From Candidatus Neomicrothrix sp. UBA4742 (GTDB lineage: Bacteria; Actinomycetota; Acidimicrobiia; Acidimicrobiales; Acidimicrobilacustridaceae), in NCBI GenBank assembly GCA_002403895.1, contig DHIQ01000050.1:5134-33641 (forward strand): 28,508 bases of DNA. The letters are read 5' to 3'. A program made the translations under genes and the position numbers. This document shows, in pieces, positions 1-7,161 of the stretch (position 1 is the stretch's first letter; every line of letters starts with the position of its first letter). The notes under the pieces were generated by a model, which had not been told where the DNA came from, did no database searches, and saw nothing but the letters and a program-made list of their open reading frames with translations.

Positions 1-151
1 CATTCGTCGCTCATTCGTCGCTCAACTCGTCGATCTCCGTCGTCCCCCGAGCCGGCGACCGGCTCACCTAGGGTGGCGGGAACGTCGTCGTCGCTGCACG
101 CTACCGTGCGCCGGTCGCACACCTGACGCCGTGTCAGATCTGGAGGAGAAC

Positions 152-865
152 GTGCCGCACGTCCAGTTGCATCTTGCCTCGCCGCCGCCCAGGCCCTCGG
201 CGGGACAGCCCCGCGCCCGGATCACCGCCGCGTCGGTGATCGTGGCTGTGCTGGCGTTGTCGGCCCTCAGCGCCGCCTGCGGGAGCGGCACGGGCGGCTC
301 GACCCGACCATCCACGACGACCACCCGGCCGGCCCCCACCACAACCACGCCGCCCAGCACACTGGTCGCCACCGAGGTGAGCTCCGAGTCCAAAAAGGTG
401 CCCTGGCTCGCCATCGGCGTGCTCGGAGCGCTCCTGGCCCTGATCATCGTCGTGATGGTCCGCCGCCGGGCCGAGCGCAAGACGTGGTGGAGCGACGTCG
501 ACGCCATGGGTCGAGAGGGCCAGGCCTTGGTTGATCTCGGCACCGCGGGGCCGGCGTCGACGGACGCGCAGCAGCAGGTCGCGCATTGGGCCACGCTCGA
601 GCAGCGGACCGTCGAACTCGGCGCCGCTATCCAAGGCGCCGCCTCCGGGGCCCCCGACGACCCAGCTCGAGCCATCCTGGCCGGCCTCGACCAGGCCGTG
701 TCCGCCTACCTCGCCGCGCTGCGGACCTCCCGCACCCTACGGATCGGACCGCCGGCGCCCACCGCCGAACAGCTCCAGTTTGCCGACGCAGAATCCGCGC
801 AGCGACTGGCCAACGTTCGAGGCGTGCTGGGCCAGCTCGACCGGCTCGTGACCCCTCACCGCTGA
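152..865 (+). CDS. Putative lipoprotein with one transmembrane helix and a cytoplasmic helical tail
   Basis: I do not recognise the family. The GTG at 152 is chosen because GGAGGAG lies just upstream (142-148); an in-frame GTG at 131 has no such site. The 237-residue product starts with a Pro/Arg-rich stretch, a hydrophobic segment (about 28-42) and a lipobox-like LSAAC with Cys43. A Thr/Pro-rich linker (51-70) follows, then a transmembrane helix (about 83-103), an RRR stop-transfer cluster and an Ala/Leu-rich, probably helical tail of about 130 residues. If Cys43 is lipidated, only about 40 residues lie outside the membrane and the tail is cytoplasmic. TACCGT at 102-107 could be its -10 element. 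It is convergent with the next gene. The coding call is good; the function is unknown. Confidence 0.7.
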   Translation: MPHVQLHLASPPPRPSAGQPRARITAASVIVAVLALSALSAACGSGTGGSTRPSTTTTRPAPTTTTPPSTLVATEVSSESKKVPWLAIGVLGALLALIIVVMVRRRAERKTWWSDVDAMGREGQALVDLGTAGPASTDAQQQVAHWATLEQRTVELGAAIQGAASGAPDDPARAILAGLDQAVSAYLAALRTSRTLRIGPPAPTAEQLQFADAESAQRLANVRGVLGQLDRLVTPHR

Positions 866-881
866 CCTACCCCGGGGAAGC

Positions 882-922
882 CGGGCGACCCCCATCCATG
901 ACCGGAACTAGGGGGTCACCCG
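882..922. terminator. Bidirectional hairpin between convergent genes
   Basis: Bases 882-893 pair with 911-922 over 12 positions with one C/A mismatch; the inner GACCCCC/GGGGGTC is perfect and the loop is 17 bases. It lies between two convergent genes and overlaps the stop codon of the minus-strand gene. No T tract follows, so intrinsic termination is inferred only from position and stem strength. Confidence 0.4.
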
Positions 923-1222
923 ACGCAGCTTCCCCTCGGCGTCGACCACGTCGACGTCGATCACGTCGACCTCCTCGTCGAGCGAGCGCAGCACGTCCAC
1001 CACCCGAATGGCAATCATCTGCGCGGCGATGGGGTCGACCAGCGCATCGACGCGCACCACACAGCGGAGACGATTCTCCCCCGAACGAACGTCGACAAGG
1101 AGTGCTCCCTCGTCGACTCCGCAACTCCTGAGCACCTCTCCGGCACGTTCCTGCGCCGCCGCGGCATAGCCGGCGAGGTGGGCCCCCACGGTGGCCGTCT
1201 GTTGGTCGACGAGGATCGTCAT
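908..1222 (-). CDS. Small protein of unknown function
   Basis: A 104-residue protein that I cannot assign to a family. The ATG at 1222 is preferred over upstream in-frame starts because AGGAG sits 7 bases before it on the minus strand. The N-terminal half (about 10-35) looks helical and Ala-rich. The middle reads like alternating strands (LLVDVRSGENRLRCVVRVDA). A helix then leads to an acidic Val/Asp-rich segment (DVIDVDVVDAEG) and a basic end. There is no signal peptide, so it is presumably cytosolic. It is divergent from the multicopper oxidase gene, and the DosR-like box lies about 100 bp upstream of its start, so the promoter region could serve both genes. Confidence 0.55.
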   Translation of the reverse strand: MTILVDQQTATVGAHLAGYAAAAQERAGEVLRSCGVDEGALLVDVRSGENRLRCVVRVDALVDPIAAQMIAIRVVDVLRSLDEEVDVIDVDVVDAEGKLRRVTP

Positions 1223-1322
1223 CGGATCGCTCCTGGGTCGTGGCCCGGCCCCCGGCCGTGCCTTCATGAGGACCATCGTGAGCGCCTTCATCCACCCGGT
1301 GCAGGGCGCACGGACCCACGTA

Positions 1323-1342
1323 TTAGGGACTTTGGTCCTTTT
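1323..1342 (+). promoter_or_regulatory. DosR/DevR-like binding box upstream of the multicopper oxidase
   Basis: The core GGGACTTTGGTCC at 1326-1338 contains the inverted repeat GGAC/GTCC with a 4-bp spacer. It matches the core of the mycobacterial DosR consensus (GGGACTWWAGTCCC) except for G in place of A at 1334 and T in place of C at 1339; the flanks match less well. A -10-like TACCTG lies at 1362-1367. With a start near 1374 the box would be centred about 41 bp upstream, a position typical of activators that overlap the -35. A DevR/DosR homologue is encoded just downstream of the oxidase. Confidence 0.55.
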
Positions 1343-1431
1343 TGCACCAGACCGGAGCCTCTACCTGGTGGATCACGCAGCGACGACGCTGGCGGTGACC
1401 GGAACAACCCTCGACGTTGAGGAGCACCACC

Positions 1432-2826
1432 ATGTCGTCCACCCCGCCCCGAGACCGGAGCATGCTCTCCGTCTTCGCCGCCCTGACCGCCATTGCCACC
1501 TTCCTGCTGGCCACCGCCGCCATCGTGGCGGTTTCGGCCACGTCCGACACCACGGTCACGGCCGCCGCCCCGGTAGCCGTGAGCCTGACCGAGTTCAAGA
1601 TCAGTCCCGCCACCATCAACGCCTCAGGTCACGTCCAGCTCAACGTGACCAACGCCGGCACCATGGCCCACAACCTATCGGTGCCCGATCTGGGCAAGAA
1701 GACCAGGGATATCAGCCCTGGTCAGAGCCAGCTCCTCGACTTGGGGACCCCGAAAACGGGCACCTACAAGGTGCTCTGCGAGATCCCCAGCCACGCAAGC
1801 AGCGGCATGGTCGCCTCGCTGGTCGTGACCGACGGCAGCAGCTCCTCGGCCGATGCCGCCTCGGGAGCCATGGCCGGCATGACCGACCAGGCCGCCACGG
1901 ACGACCCCAACAACGCTGACACGCTCAAGGCCATGTCCGACGCCATGCTGGCCTCGTTCAAGCCCTTCCCGGCTGAGACCGCCGGCAAGGGCAATGTGCC
2001 CCTCGAGCCCACCATCGAGGCCGACGGCACCAAGGCGTTCAACCTCACTGCGGCCATCACCGACTGGGAGACCGAGCCCGGCAAGGTGGTCAAGGCCTGG
2101 ACCTACAACGGGACCGTGCCGGGCCCGCTGCTGAGGGTGAACGTGGGCGACCACGTCAAGGTCAACGTGAAGAACGATCTGCCCGGCGCCAGCACCGACG
2201 TCCACTTCCATGGCGTCGACGTGCCCTTCAACATGGACGGCGTCTCCCCCATCACCCAGGACGCCATCCCGCCCGGCGGAAGTTTCACCTACGAGTTCAC
2301 GCCCACCTCTATCAAGATGGGCATGTACCACGCCCATCTCATGGGCGACATGGCCGTGCCCAACGGCCTGTTCGGCGTGTTCCAGGTGGGTGAGCAGCCG
2401 CTCCCGGCCGGCCGCACCATCAGCGGGATCGTCGTCCCCAAGGACATCAAGATCGCCCAGGAGCGCCCCATGGTGCTCAACGATGCCGGCGTGATCGGCC
2501 TCAGCCTGGACGGCAAGAGCTTCCCCGCCACCGCCCCCATCGTCGCCAAGAGCGGCGACTGGATCGAGGTCACCTACTTCAACGAAGGCCTGCAGATGCA
2601 CACCATGCACCTGCACCGGTTCCCGCAGATCGTGATCTCGAAGGACGGCCTGCCCCTCGACCAGCCCTACGCCGCTGACACCATCGCCGTCGGCCCCGGT
2701 GAGCGATATACGGTCATCGTCAATCCCAACGAGGTGGGTACCTGGGTCTGGCACTGCCACATCCTCAACCACGTCGAACGTGAGACCGGGATGTTCGGCA
2801 TGGTGACCGCCCTGGTCGTGCAGTAG
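1432..2826 (+). CDS. Secreted cupredoxin-two-domain multicopper oxidase fusion
   Basis: The ATG at 1432 has GAGGAG 7 bases upstream and gives 464 residues. A signal peptide or anchor occupies about 11-35. The first domain (about 45-135) is plastocyanin-like with a complete type 1 copper set: His80, Cys116, His121 and Met126. A Ser/Ala/Met linker leads to two multicopper oxidase domains. These carry HFHG (258-261), HAH (300-302), HTMHLH (390-395) and HCHILNHVERETGM (441-454), the four copper motifs needed for a trinuclear centre plus a type 1 site in the last domain. The HAH region lacks the Cys expected of a NirK-type nitrite reductase, so a small-laccase-like oxidase is more likely. The physiological substrate (phenols, metal ions or other) is unknown. 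The extra N-terminal blue copper domain could relay electrons. A DosR-like box lies upstream. Confidence 0.9.
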   Translation: MSSTPPRDRSMLSVFAALTAIATFLLATAAIVAVSATSDTTVTAAAPVAVSLTEFKISPATINASGHVQLNVTNAGTMAHNLSVPDLGKKTRDISPGQSQLLDLGTPKTGTYKVLCEIPSHASSGMVASLVVTDGSSSSADAASGAMAGMTDQAATDDPNNADTLKAMSDAMLASFKPFPAETAGKGNVPLEPTIEADGTKAFNLTAAITDWETEPGKVVKAWTYNGTVPGPLLRVNVGDHVKVNVKNDLPGASTDVHFHGVDVPFNMDGVSPITQDAIPPGGSFTYEFTPTSIKMGMYHAHLMGDMAVPNGLFGVFQVGEQPLPAGRTISGIVVPKDIKIAQERPMVLNDAGVIGLSLDGKSFPATAPIVAKSGDWIEVTYFNEGLQMHTMHLHRFPQIVISKDGLPLDQPYAADTIAVGPGERYTVIVNPNEVGTWVWHCHILNHVERETGMFGMVTALVVQ

Positions 2827-2862
2827 CGACCGAGCCCGAGAACCACCAGCCTCACGCCGGCG

Positions 2863-2899
2863 ACGCCGCCGCCGTTCCGATCAGTCGGGGCGGCGGCGT
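2863..2899. terminator. Bidirectional terminator-like hairpin
   Basis: ACGCCGCCGCC (2863-2873) pairs perfectly with GGCGGCGGCGT (2889-2899) around a 15-base loop. It sits between the convergent multicopper oxidase and devR genes and includes the devR stop codon. No T tract is present. Confidence 0.5.
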
Positions 2900-3534
2900 T
2901 GTCGTTCCTCGAGGCGGGCGGCGTACACCGCCGCCTCGGTGCGTCGGGCCATACCCATCTTGGAGAGGAGATTGGAGACGTAGTTCTTGACCGTCTTTTC
3001 CGCCAGGAACATGCGGGCCGCGATCTCCCGGTTGGTCAGTCCTTCGGCCAGCAGATCGAGCAGCTTGAGTTCCTGGGCGGTCAGGGCGGCCACCTTCTCG
3101 TCGGTGACCTCCCCCTCGCGCAGACGCTCCAGCACCCTCGCCGTCGCCACCGGGTCGAGCAGTGACTGACCGGAGGCCACGGTGCGGATTGCCTCGACCA
3201 GTTCGTTGCCACGGATCTGCTTGAGTACGTAACCGGCGGCACCGGCCATGATCGCCTCGAAGAGCGCTTCGTCGTCGGTGTAGCTGGTGAGCATCAAGCA
3301 GGCGACGCCCTCCACGTGCGATCGGATCTCGCGGCACACCTCCACGCCGTCCCCGTCGGGGAGCCGCACGTCGAGCACGGCGACGTCAGGCCGGGTGGCG
3401 GGGATGCGCTGGAGCGCCTCGGCGGCGGTCGACGCCTCCCCCACCACCTCGAGGTCACCGGCGTCTTCCAGTAGCTCCCGCACGCCCCGCCGAACCACCT
3501 CGTGGTCGTCGAGCAGGAACACGCGGATCGCCAT
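2881..3534 (-). CDS. devR: DevR/DosR-type NarL-family response regulator
   Basis: This is a 217-residue two-component response regulator, very similar as I recall it to mycobacterial DevR/DosR along its whole length. The receiver domain (1-120) has the acidic pair Asp9/Asp10, phosphoacceptor Asp55 in VLDVRLPDGDG, Thr83 in LTSYT, and Lys105. A linker leads to a LuxR-type helix-turn-helix (about 150-215) with GLTNREIAARMFLAEKTVKN. Lys180, Lys183 and Asn184 correspond to the DosR residues that contact GGGAC. No sensor kinase is encoded here, so its histidine kinase partner must lie elsewhere. The gene is convergent with the multicopper oxidase, whose promoter carries a DosR-like box. In mycobacteria this family answers to hypoxia, NO and CO; the same signal here is inference. 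A weak leaderless -10 (CAGACT) lies 7 bases before the ATG. Confidence 0.9.
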   Translation of the reverse strand: MAIRVFLLDDHEVVRRGVRELLEDAGDLEVVGEASTAAEALQRIPATRPDVAVLDVRLPDGDGVEVCREIRSHVEGVACLMLTSYTDDEALFEAIMAGAAGYVLKQIRGNELVEAIRTVASGQSLLDPVATARVLERLREGEVTDEKVAALTAQELKLLDLLAEGLTNREIAARMFLAEKTVKNYVSNLLSKMGMARRTEAAVYAARLEERQRRRPD

Positions 3535-3771
3535 CCCCGGCAGTCTGCCCCAGACGGACCCACGGGGGCATCCTCACGGCCTATGAGATCCCGAACGGCT
3601 CGGGCTGGGCCTCAAACGCCGCGCGGGGTGGTGGAGGAACTCCTGCGCTTCTGGGGACCGTGTCCCGCCGCTTCCCCGACTTGGCACCGACCGGCCCCAC
3701 CACGTGGAGCCATACGTTTTTGTTCCGCAACGTCACCTCGCTGCCAGTCCGCCTCTGAGGGGCACCCGCCC

Positions 3772-3777
3772 TATGCT
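3772..3777 (+). promoter_or_regulatory. Candidate leaderless -10 element of the carboxyltransferase gene
   Basis: TATGCT lies exactly 7 bases before the GTG at 3785, the same TANNNT-to-start geometry seen at other genes here. If real, transcription starts at or near the GTG, and the alternative ATG at 3773, inside this hexamer, cannot be used. Confidence 0.45.
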
Positions 3778-3784
3778 CCCAGCC

Positions 3785-5380
3785 GTGCCGGAGCCAACGT
3801 CAGCCCACCCCGCAGCCACGGACGACACCTGGGAGCCCGAGATCGCTGAGCTGCGACGCCGCGAGGCGATGGCGCAGCGGATGGGCGGCCCCGACAAGGT
3901 CGAGCGCCAGCACCAGGGCGGCAAGCTCACCGTGCGCGAGCGCATCGAGTCCCTCCTCGACGAGGGATCGTTCCACGAAATCGGGGCGCTGGCCGGCCGG
4001 GCGTCGTACGGCGAGGACGCCGAGTTGAGCGAGTTCACACCCGCCAACTTCGTGATGGGTCGGGGGCGCATCGACGACCGGCCCGTGGTGGTAGGCGGGG
4101 ATGACTTCACGGTGCGAGGCGGGGCGGCAGATGCCTCGATCTGGCAGAAGCAGGTCTACGCCGAGCAGATGGCGCTCGAGCTCCGGCTCCCGCTCGTACG
4201 CCTGGTGGACGGCACCGGCGGCGGGGGCTCGGTCAAGTCGCTCGACACCGACCGGCGGACCTACGTGCCGCCGTTGCTCGGCTGGCAGTACGCGGTTGAC
4301 AACCTGGCCACGGTGCCGGTGGTCGCTCTCGCCCTCGGCTCGGTGGCCGGGCTGGGAGCGGCGCGGGTGGTGAATAGCCACTACGCCCTCATGGTCCGCG
4401 ACACCGCCCAGGTCTTCGTGGCCGGTCCGCCCGTCGTCGCCCGGGTGGAAGGCGAGATAGCCAAGGAGGACCTCGGCGGGGCCCACATCCACGGACGCAA
4501 CGGCGTGGTGGACGACGTGGTCGACACCGAGGCCGAGGCCTTTGCCCGCACCCGGCGGTTCTTGTCCTACCTACCATCATCAGTCCACGAGGTCTCGGCC
4601 CGGGGCGAGCCGACCGACGATCCCGAGCGACGCGATCCGTGGCTCATCGGGGCGATTCCCCGCAATCAGCGGCAGGTCTACCGGATCCGTCCCATCATCG
4701 AGTCCTTGGTCGACCAGGACAGCTATCTCGAGATCGGTGCCGGGTGGGGGCGGGCCGCGGTGACCGGTCTGGCTCGGCTGGACGGCTGGCCAGTGGGCAT
4801 CTTGTCCTCCGACCCGTATCAGGCCGGAGGAAGCTGGACGGCTGACGCCTCAGACAAAGTCACCCGCTTCGTCGACCTGTGCGACACGTTCCACCTGCCC
4901 GTCGTCCATCTGGTCGACCAGCCCGGCTTCATGGTTGGCCTGGCCGGCGAGCAGGCCGGCACGATCCGCAACGGTGTGCGGGCGATCGCCGCCATTCACC
5001 AGGCGTCGGTGCCGTGGTGTTCGGTGCTCATCCGCAAGGTGTTCGGCGTGGGCGGTGCCGGACACCAGAGCTCGTCGCGCCTGTCGTACCGCTACGCCTG
5101 GCCTTCGGGCCGGTGGGGGTCGCTCCCCGTCCAGGGCGGCGTGGAGGCCGCCTTCCGGGCCGAGCTGGATGCGCTGGCTGACGAAGATGCGCGCCAGGCC
5201 CGCATCGCCGAGATCACCGCCCGCATGGACGCGGTGGCGTCTCCGTTCCGCACCGCCGAGGCCTTCCTGGTCGAGGAGATCATCGACCCCCGCGACACCC
5301 GCCCCTTGCTCTGTGAGTTCGCCAACCTGGCGGCACCACGGCGCCAGGCCGGGCCCACCACCCGTTCCTACCGCCCATGA
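3785..5380 (+). CDS. Acyl-CoA carboxylase, carboxyltransferase (AccD/beta) subunit
   Basis: This 531-residue carboxyltransferase moves CO2 from carboxybiotin to an acyl-CoA such as acetyl-, propionyl- or a longer-chain CoA; the sequence alone does not settle which. The N-terminal half has the family signature GGKLTVRERIESLLDEGSF (about 46-63) and a Gly-rich turn at GTGGGGSVKS. The C-terminal half has EQAGTIRNGVRAI and a late region reading VFGVGGAGHQ and YAWPSGRWGSLP. Length fits the family. The start is uncertain: GTG 3785 is 7 bases after TATGCT, whereas ATG 3773 has GAGGGG 10 bases upstream; the conserved domain begins well after both. A biotin carrier gene follows after 27 bases. No biotin carboxylase subunit is present, so that partner must be supplied from elsewhere. 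Confidence 0.85.
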   Translation: MPEPTSAHPAATDDTWEPEIAELRRREAMAQRMGGPDKVERQHQGGKLTVRERIESLLDEGSFHEIGALAGRASYGEDAELSEFTPANFVMGRGRIDDRPVVVGGDDFTVRGGAADASIWQKQVYAEQMALELRLPLVRLVDGTGGGGSVKSLDTDRRTYVPPLLGWQYAVDNLATVPVVALALGSVAGLGAARVVNSHYALMVRDTAQVFVAGPPVVARVEGEIAKEDLGGAHIHGRNGVVDDVVDTEAEAFARTRRFLSYLPSSVHEVSARGEPTDDPERRDPWLIGAIPRNQRQVYRIRPIIESLVDQDSYLEIGAGWGRAAVTGLARLDGWPVGILSSDPYQAGGSWTADASDKVTRFVDLCDTFHLPVVHLVDQPGFMVGLAGEQAGTIRNGVRAIAAIHQASVPWCSVLIRKVFGVGGAGHQSSSRLSYRYAWPSGRWGSLPVQGGVEAAFRAELDALADEDARQARIAEITARMDAVASPFRTAEAFLVEEIIDPRDTRPLLCEFANLAAPRRQAGPTTRSYRP

Positions 5381-5407
5381 GCCCGCTCCACCCTCTCCTC
5401 CGAACCG

Positions 5408-5620
5408 ATGACCGACGTCCGTAGCGAGATCGCCGCCAACGTCTGGAAGATCACCGTCGAGGTCGGTCAGGCCGTCGAGGCCGGTGCCACCTTGGCCATT
5501 CTGGAGAGCATGAAGATGGAGATCCCGGTCGAGGCTCCTCGGGCCGGCACCATCACCGAGGTGCGGGTCGCCCCCGACGACCGGGTGGCCGAGGGCGACA
5601 TCATCGCCGTCCTCGACTAG
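5408..5620 (+). CDS. Stand-alone biotin carboxyl carrier protein (TB7.3-like)
   Basis: A 70-residue protein that is essentially one biotinyl/lipoyl domain. The biotinylation motif ESMKMEIP places the biotin on Lys36, and the second half (AGTITEVRVAPDDRVAEGDIIAVLD) completes the flattened beta-barrel. Length and sequence closely resemble the small mycobacterial biotinylated protein TB7.3 (Rv3221c). It lies 27 bases after the carboxyltransferase gene in the same direction, so it probably carries carboxybiotin to that enzyme; a separate biotin carboxylase is needed to charge it. No Shine-Dalgarno sequence is evident before the ATG, so translation may depend on coupling to the upstream gene. Confidence 0.9.
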   Translation: MTDVRSEIAANVWKITVEVGQAVEAGATLAILESMKMEIPVEAPRAGTITEVRVAPDDRVAEGDIIAVLD

Positions 5621-5657
5621 CGCAACCCATCCGTTCTGGGACGCTGGCGGTCGGGAC

Positions 5658-5669
5658 GGGTTAGAACCC
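5658..5669. promoter_or_regulatory. Short perfect inverted repeat upstream of the GlcD-like operon
   Basis: GGGTT-AG-AACCC is a 5-bp perfect inverted repeat with a 2-bp spacer, about 45 bp before the TAGAGT -10 element. It could be an operator. A repeat this short can arise by chance. Confidence 0.25.
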
Positions 5670-5714
5670 TTCCTGCTGCCGGCGGTGCTCAGCTCACCTC
5701 CCGAGTTCCCCGCC

Positions 5715-5720
5715 TAGAGT
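5715..5720 (+). promoter_or_regulatory. Candidate leaderless -10 element of the GlcD-like gene
   Basis: TAGAGT ends 8 bases before the ATG at 5729, and there is no Shine-Dalgarno sequence between them. Transcription would start at or within a base or two of the start codon. Confidence 0.55.
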
Positions 5721-5728
5721 TCGGTTCC

Positions 5729-7138
5729 ATGGGGGACATCGCCGAGCGACTGGCCGAGATCGTGGGGCCCGATCGGGTCGCCGCCGGTGACGCCGTCAGC
5801 GAGGACTACGGCCACGACGAGGCCCTGACTGCCCAGGCCCGACGGCCCGATGTGGTGGTGCATCCGACCACGACGAACGAAGTGGCCGAGATCCTGGCCC
5901 TGGCCGACGCCGAGGGGGTCCCCGTCACCGCCCGGGGCAGCGGCACGGGCTTGTCGGGTGCCTGCATCCCGTCGGCCGGAGGCATCGTCGTGTCATTCGA
6001 ACGGATGAACCAGATCCTGGAGATCGATACCGAGAACCACGCCGCTGTCGTCCAACCCGGCGTGACCCTCCACCAACTCGACGCGGTCACCGCCGGCCAT
6101 GACCTGGTGTACACCGTGTTCCCGGGTGAGAGCAGCGCCAGCCTGGGTGGCAACGTGGCCACCAACGCCGGGGGCATGCGGGCGGTGAAGTACGGCGTCA
6201 CCCGCCATCAGGTGCTGGGGCTGGAGGCGGTGCTGGCCTCGGGCGAGGTGATCCGCACCGGCGGAAAGTTCGTGAAGGCGACCAGCGGCTATGACCTCAC
6301 CCAGCTCATCGTGGGCTCCGAGGGGACGCTGGCGCTCGTCACCGAGGCCACCCTCAAGCTCCACCCCCGCCCTGCCCACGCCGCCACCGTGCTGGCCCCG
6401 TTCGCCACGCTGGGCGAAGTCGCCGCCGCCGTGCCTCGCATCGTCGATTCGGGCGTGGGTCCACTCATCCTCGAATACATCGACTTGCTGACCATGGCCG
6501 CCGCCACTGCCAGTGTCGGGCTCGATCTGGGCATCCCTGCCGAGATCAAGGATGCCGCGCTGGCCTACCTCGTGGTGGTGCTGGAGAACACCCATCTCGA
6601 CCGGCTCGAAGCCGACACCGAACGGTTGGCCGAGTTGGTTCTCGAACTGGGGGCCATGGAGGCCTACGTACTCCCGCCCGGGGCCGCCACGCAGCTCATC
6701 GAAGCTCGGGAAAAGGCGTTCTGGGTAGCCAAGGCAGCGGGGGCGAACGACATCGTGGACGTCGTCATCCCCCGCGCCAGCATCCCGGACTACCTGGGCC
6801 GGGTGGCCGATCTGGCCACCGAGACCGGCTCGTGGATCGCCGGCTGTGGCCATGCCGGAGACGGCAACGTGCACCTGTCGGTGTTCCAGGGCGACCCGGA
6901 GGTCTGCGACCGCGTGCTCCACGGGCTGTTCGCGCTCGGGTTGTCCTTCGGTGGCGCCATCTCGGGTGAGCACGGCATTGGGACCGAGAAGCGCAAGTAC
7001 TTCCTCGAGCTGGAGGATCCGGCCAAGGTGGCGCTCATGCGTCGCATCAAGGCGGCCTTCGACCCGAACGGCATCCTCAATCCGGGCACCATCTTCGACG
7101 AACCGGGCCCACTCCGGCCCGATCGACATCTTCCCTGA
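5729..7138 (+). CDS. FAD-linked 2-hydroxyacid dehydrogenase (GlcD family)
   Basis: This 469-residue flavoprotein belongs to the glycolate oxidase GlcD / D-lactate dehydrogenase family, which oxidises a 2-hydroxyacid to the 2-oxoacid. The FAD-binding domain (about 40-215) has ARGSGTGLSGAC (68-79), GNVATNAGGMRAVKYG (141-156) and VGSEGTLALVTEATL (195-209). The C-terminal FAD-oxidase domain carries CGHAGDGNVH with His375 and His382, GEHGIG with His415, and the family ending DPNGILNPGTIF. No GlcE or GlcF partner is adjacent. An IlvX-like TPP enzyme follows after 23 bases, which suggests that the 2-oxoacid product is decarboxylated or ligated by it. The specific substrate (glycolate, lactate or another) cannot be read from sequence. 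Confidence 0.88.
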   Translation: MGDIAERLAEIVGPDRVAAGDAVSEDYGHDEALTAQARRPDVVVHPTTTNEVAEILALADAEGVPVTARGSGTGLSGACIPSAGGIVVSFERMNQILEIDTENHAAVVQPGVTLHQLDAVTAGHDLVYTVFPGESSASLGGNVATNAGGMRAVKYGVTRHQVLGLEAVLASGEVIRTGGKFVKATSGYDLTQLIVGSEGTLALVTEATLKLHPRPAHAATVLAPFATLGEVAAAVPRIVDSGVGPLILEYIDLLTMAAATASVGLDLGIPAEIKDAALAYLVVVLENTHLDRLEADTERLAELVLELGAMEAYVLPPGAATQLIEAREKAFWVAKAAGANDIVDVVIPRASIPDYLGRVADLATETGSWIAGCGHAGDGNVHLSVFQGDPEVCDRVLHGLFALGLSFGGAISGEHGIGTEKRKYFLELEDPAKVALMRRIKAAFDPNGILNPGTIFDEPGPLRPDRHLP

Positions 7139-7161
7139 CCGACCTATCTGAGAGGACGACC

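Noticed and set aside
1..22. Tandem 11-bp repeat (CATTCGTCGCT twice) and a possible minus-strand gene start (ATG at 14 or 3)
   Set aside because: Too little sequence remains at the edge to show a coding region; two short copies alone do not support a repeat element.
1432..2826. Copper nitrite reductase (NirK) reading of the multicopper oxidase
   Set aside because: The first oxidase domain has HAH without the type 1 Cys that NirK carries there, and the four motifs are those of laccase-like enzymes.
3654..3666. GGGAC-CGT-GTCCC, a second possible DosR box upstream of devR
   Set aside because: The half sites are perfect but the spacer is 3 bp rather than the 4 bp of the DosR consensus, which changes the helical register; it is also about 120 bp from the devR start.
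5993..7129. Minus-strand open frame of 378 codons
   Set aside because: Antisense shadow of the GlcD-like gene, which has clear family motifs throughout.
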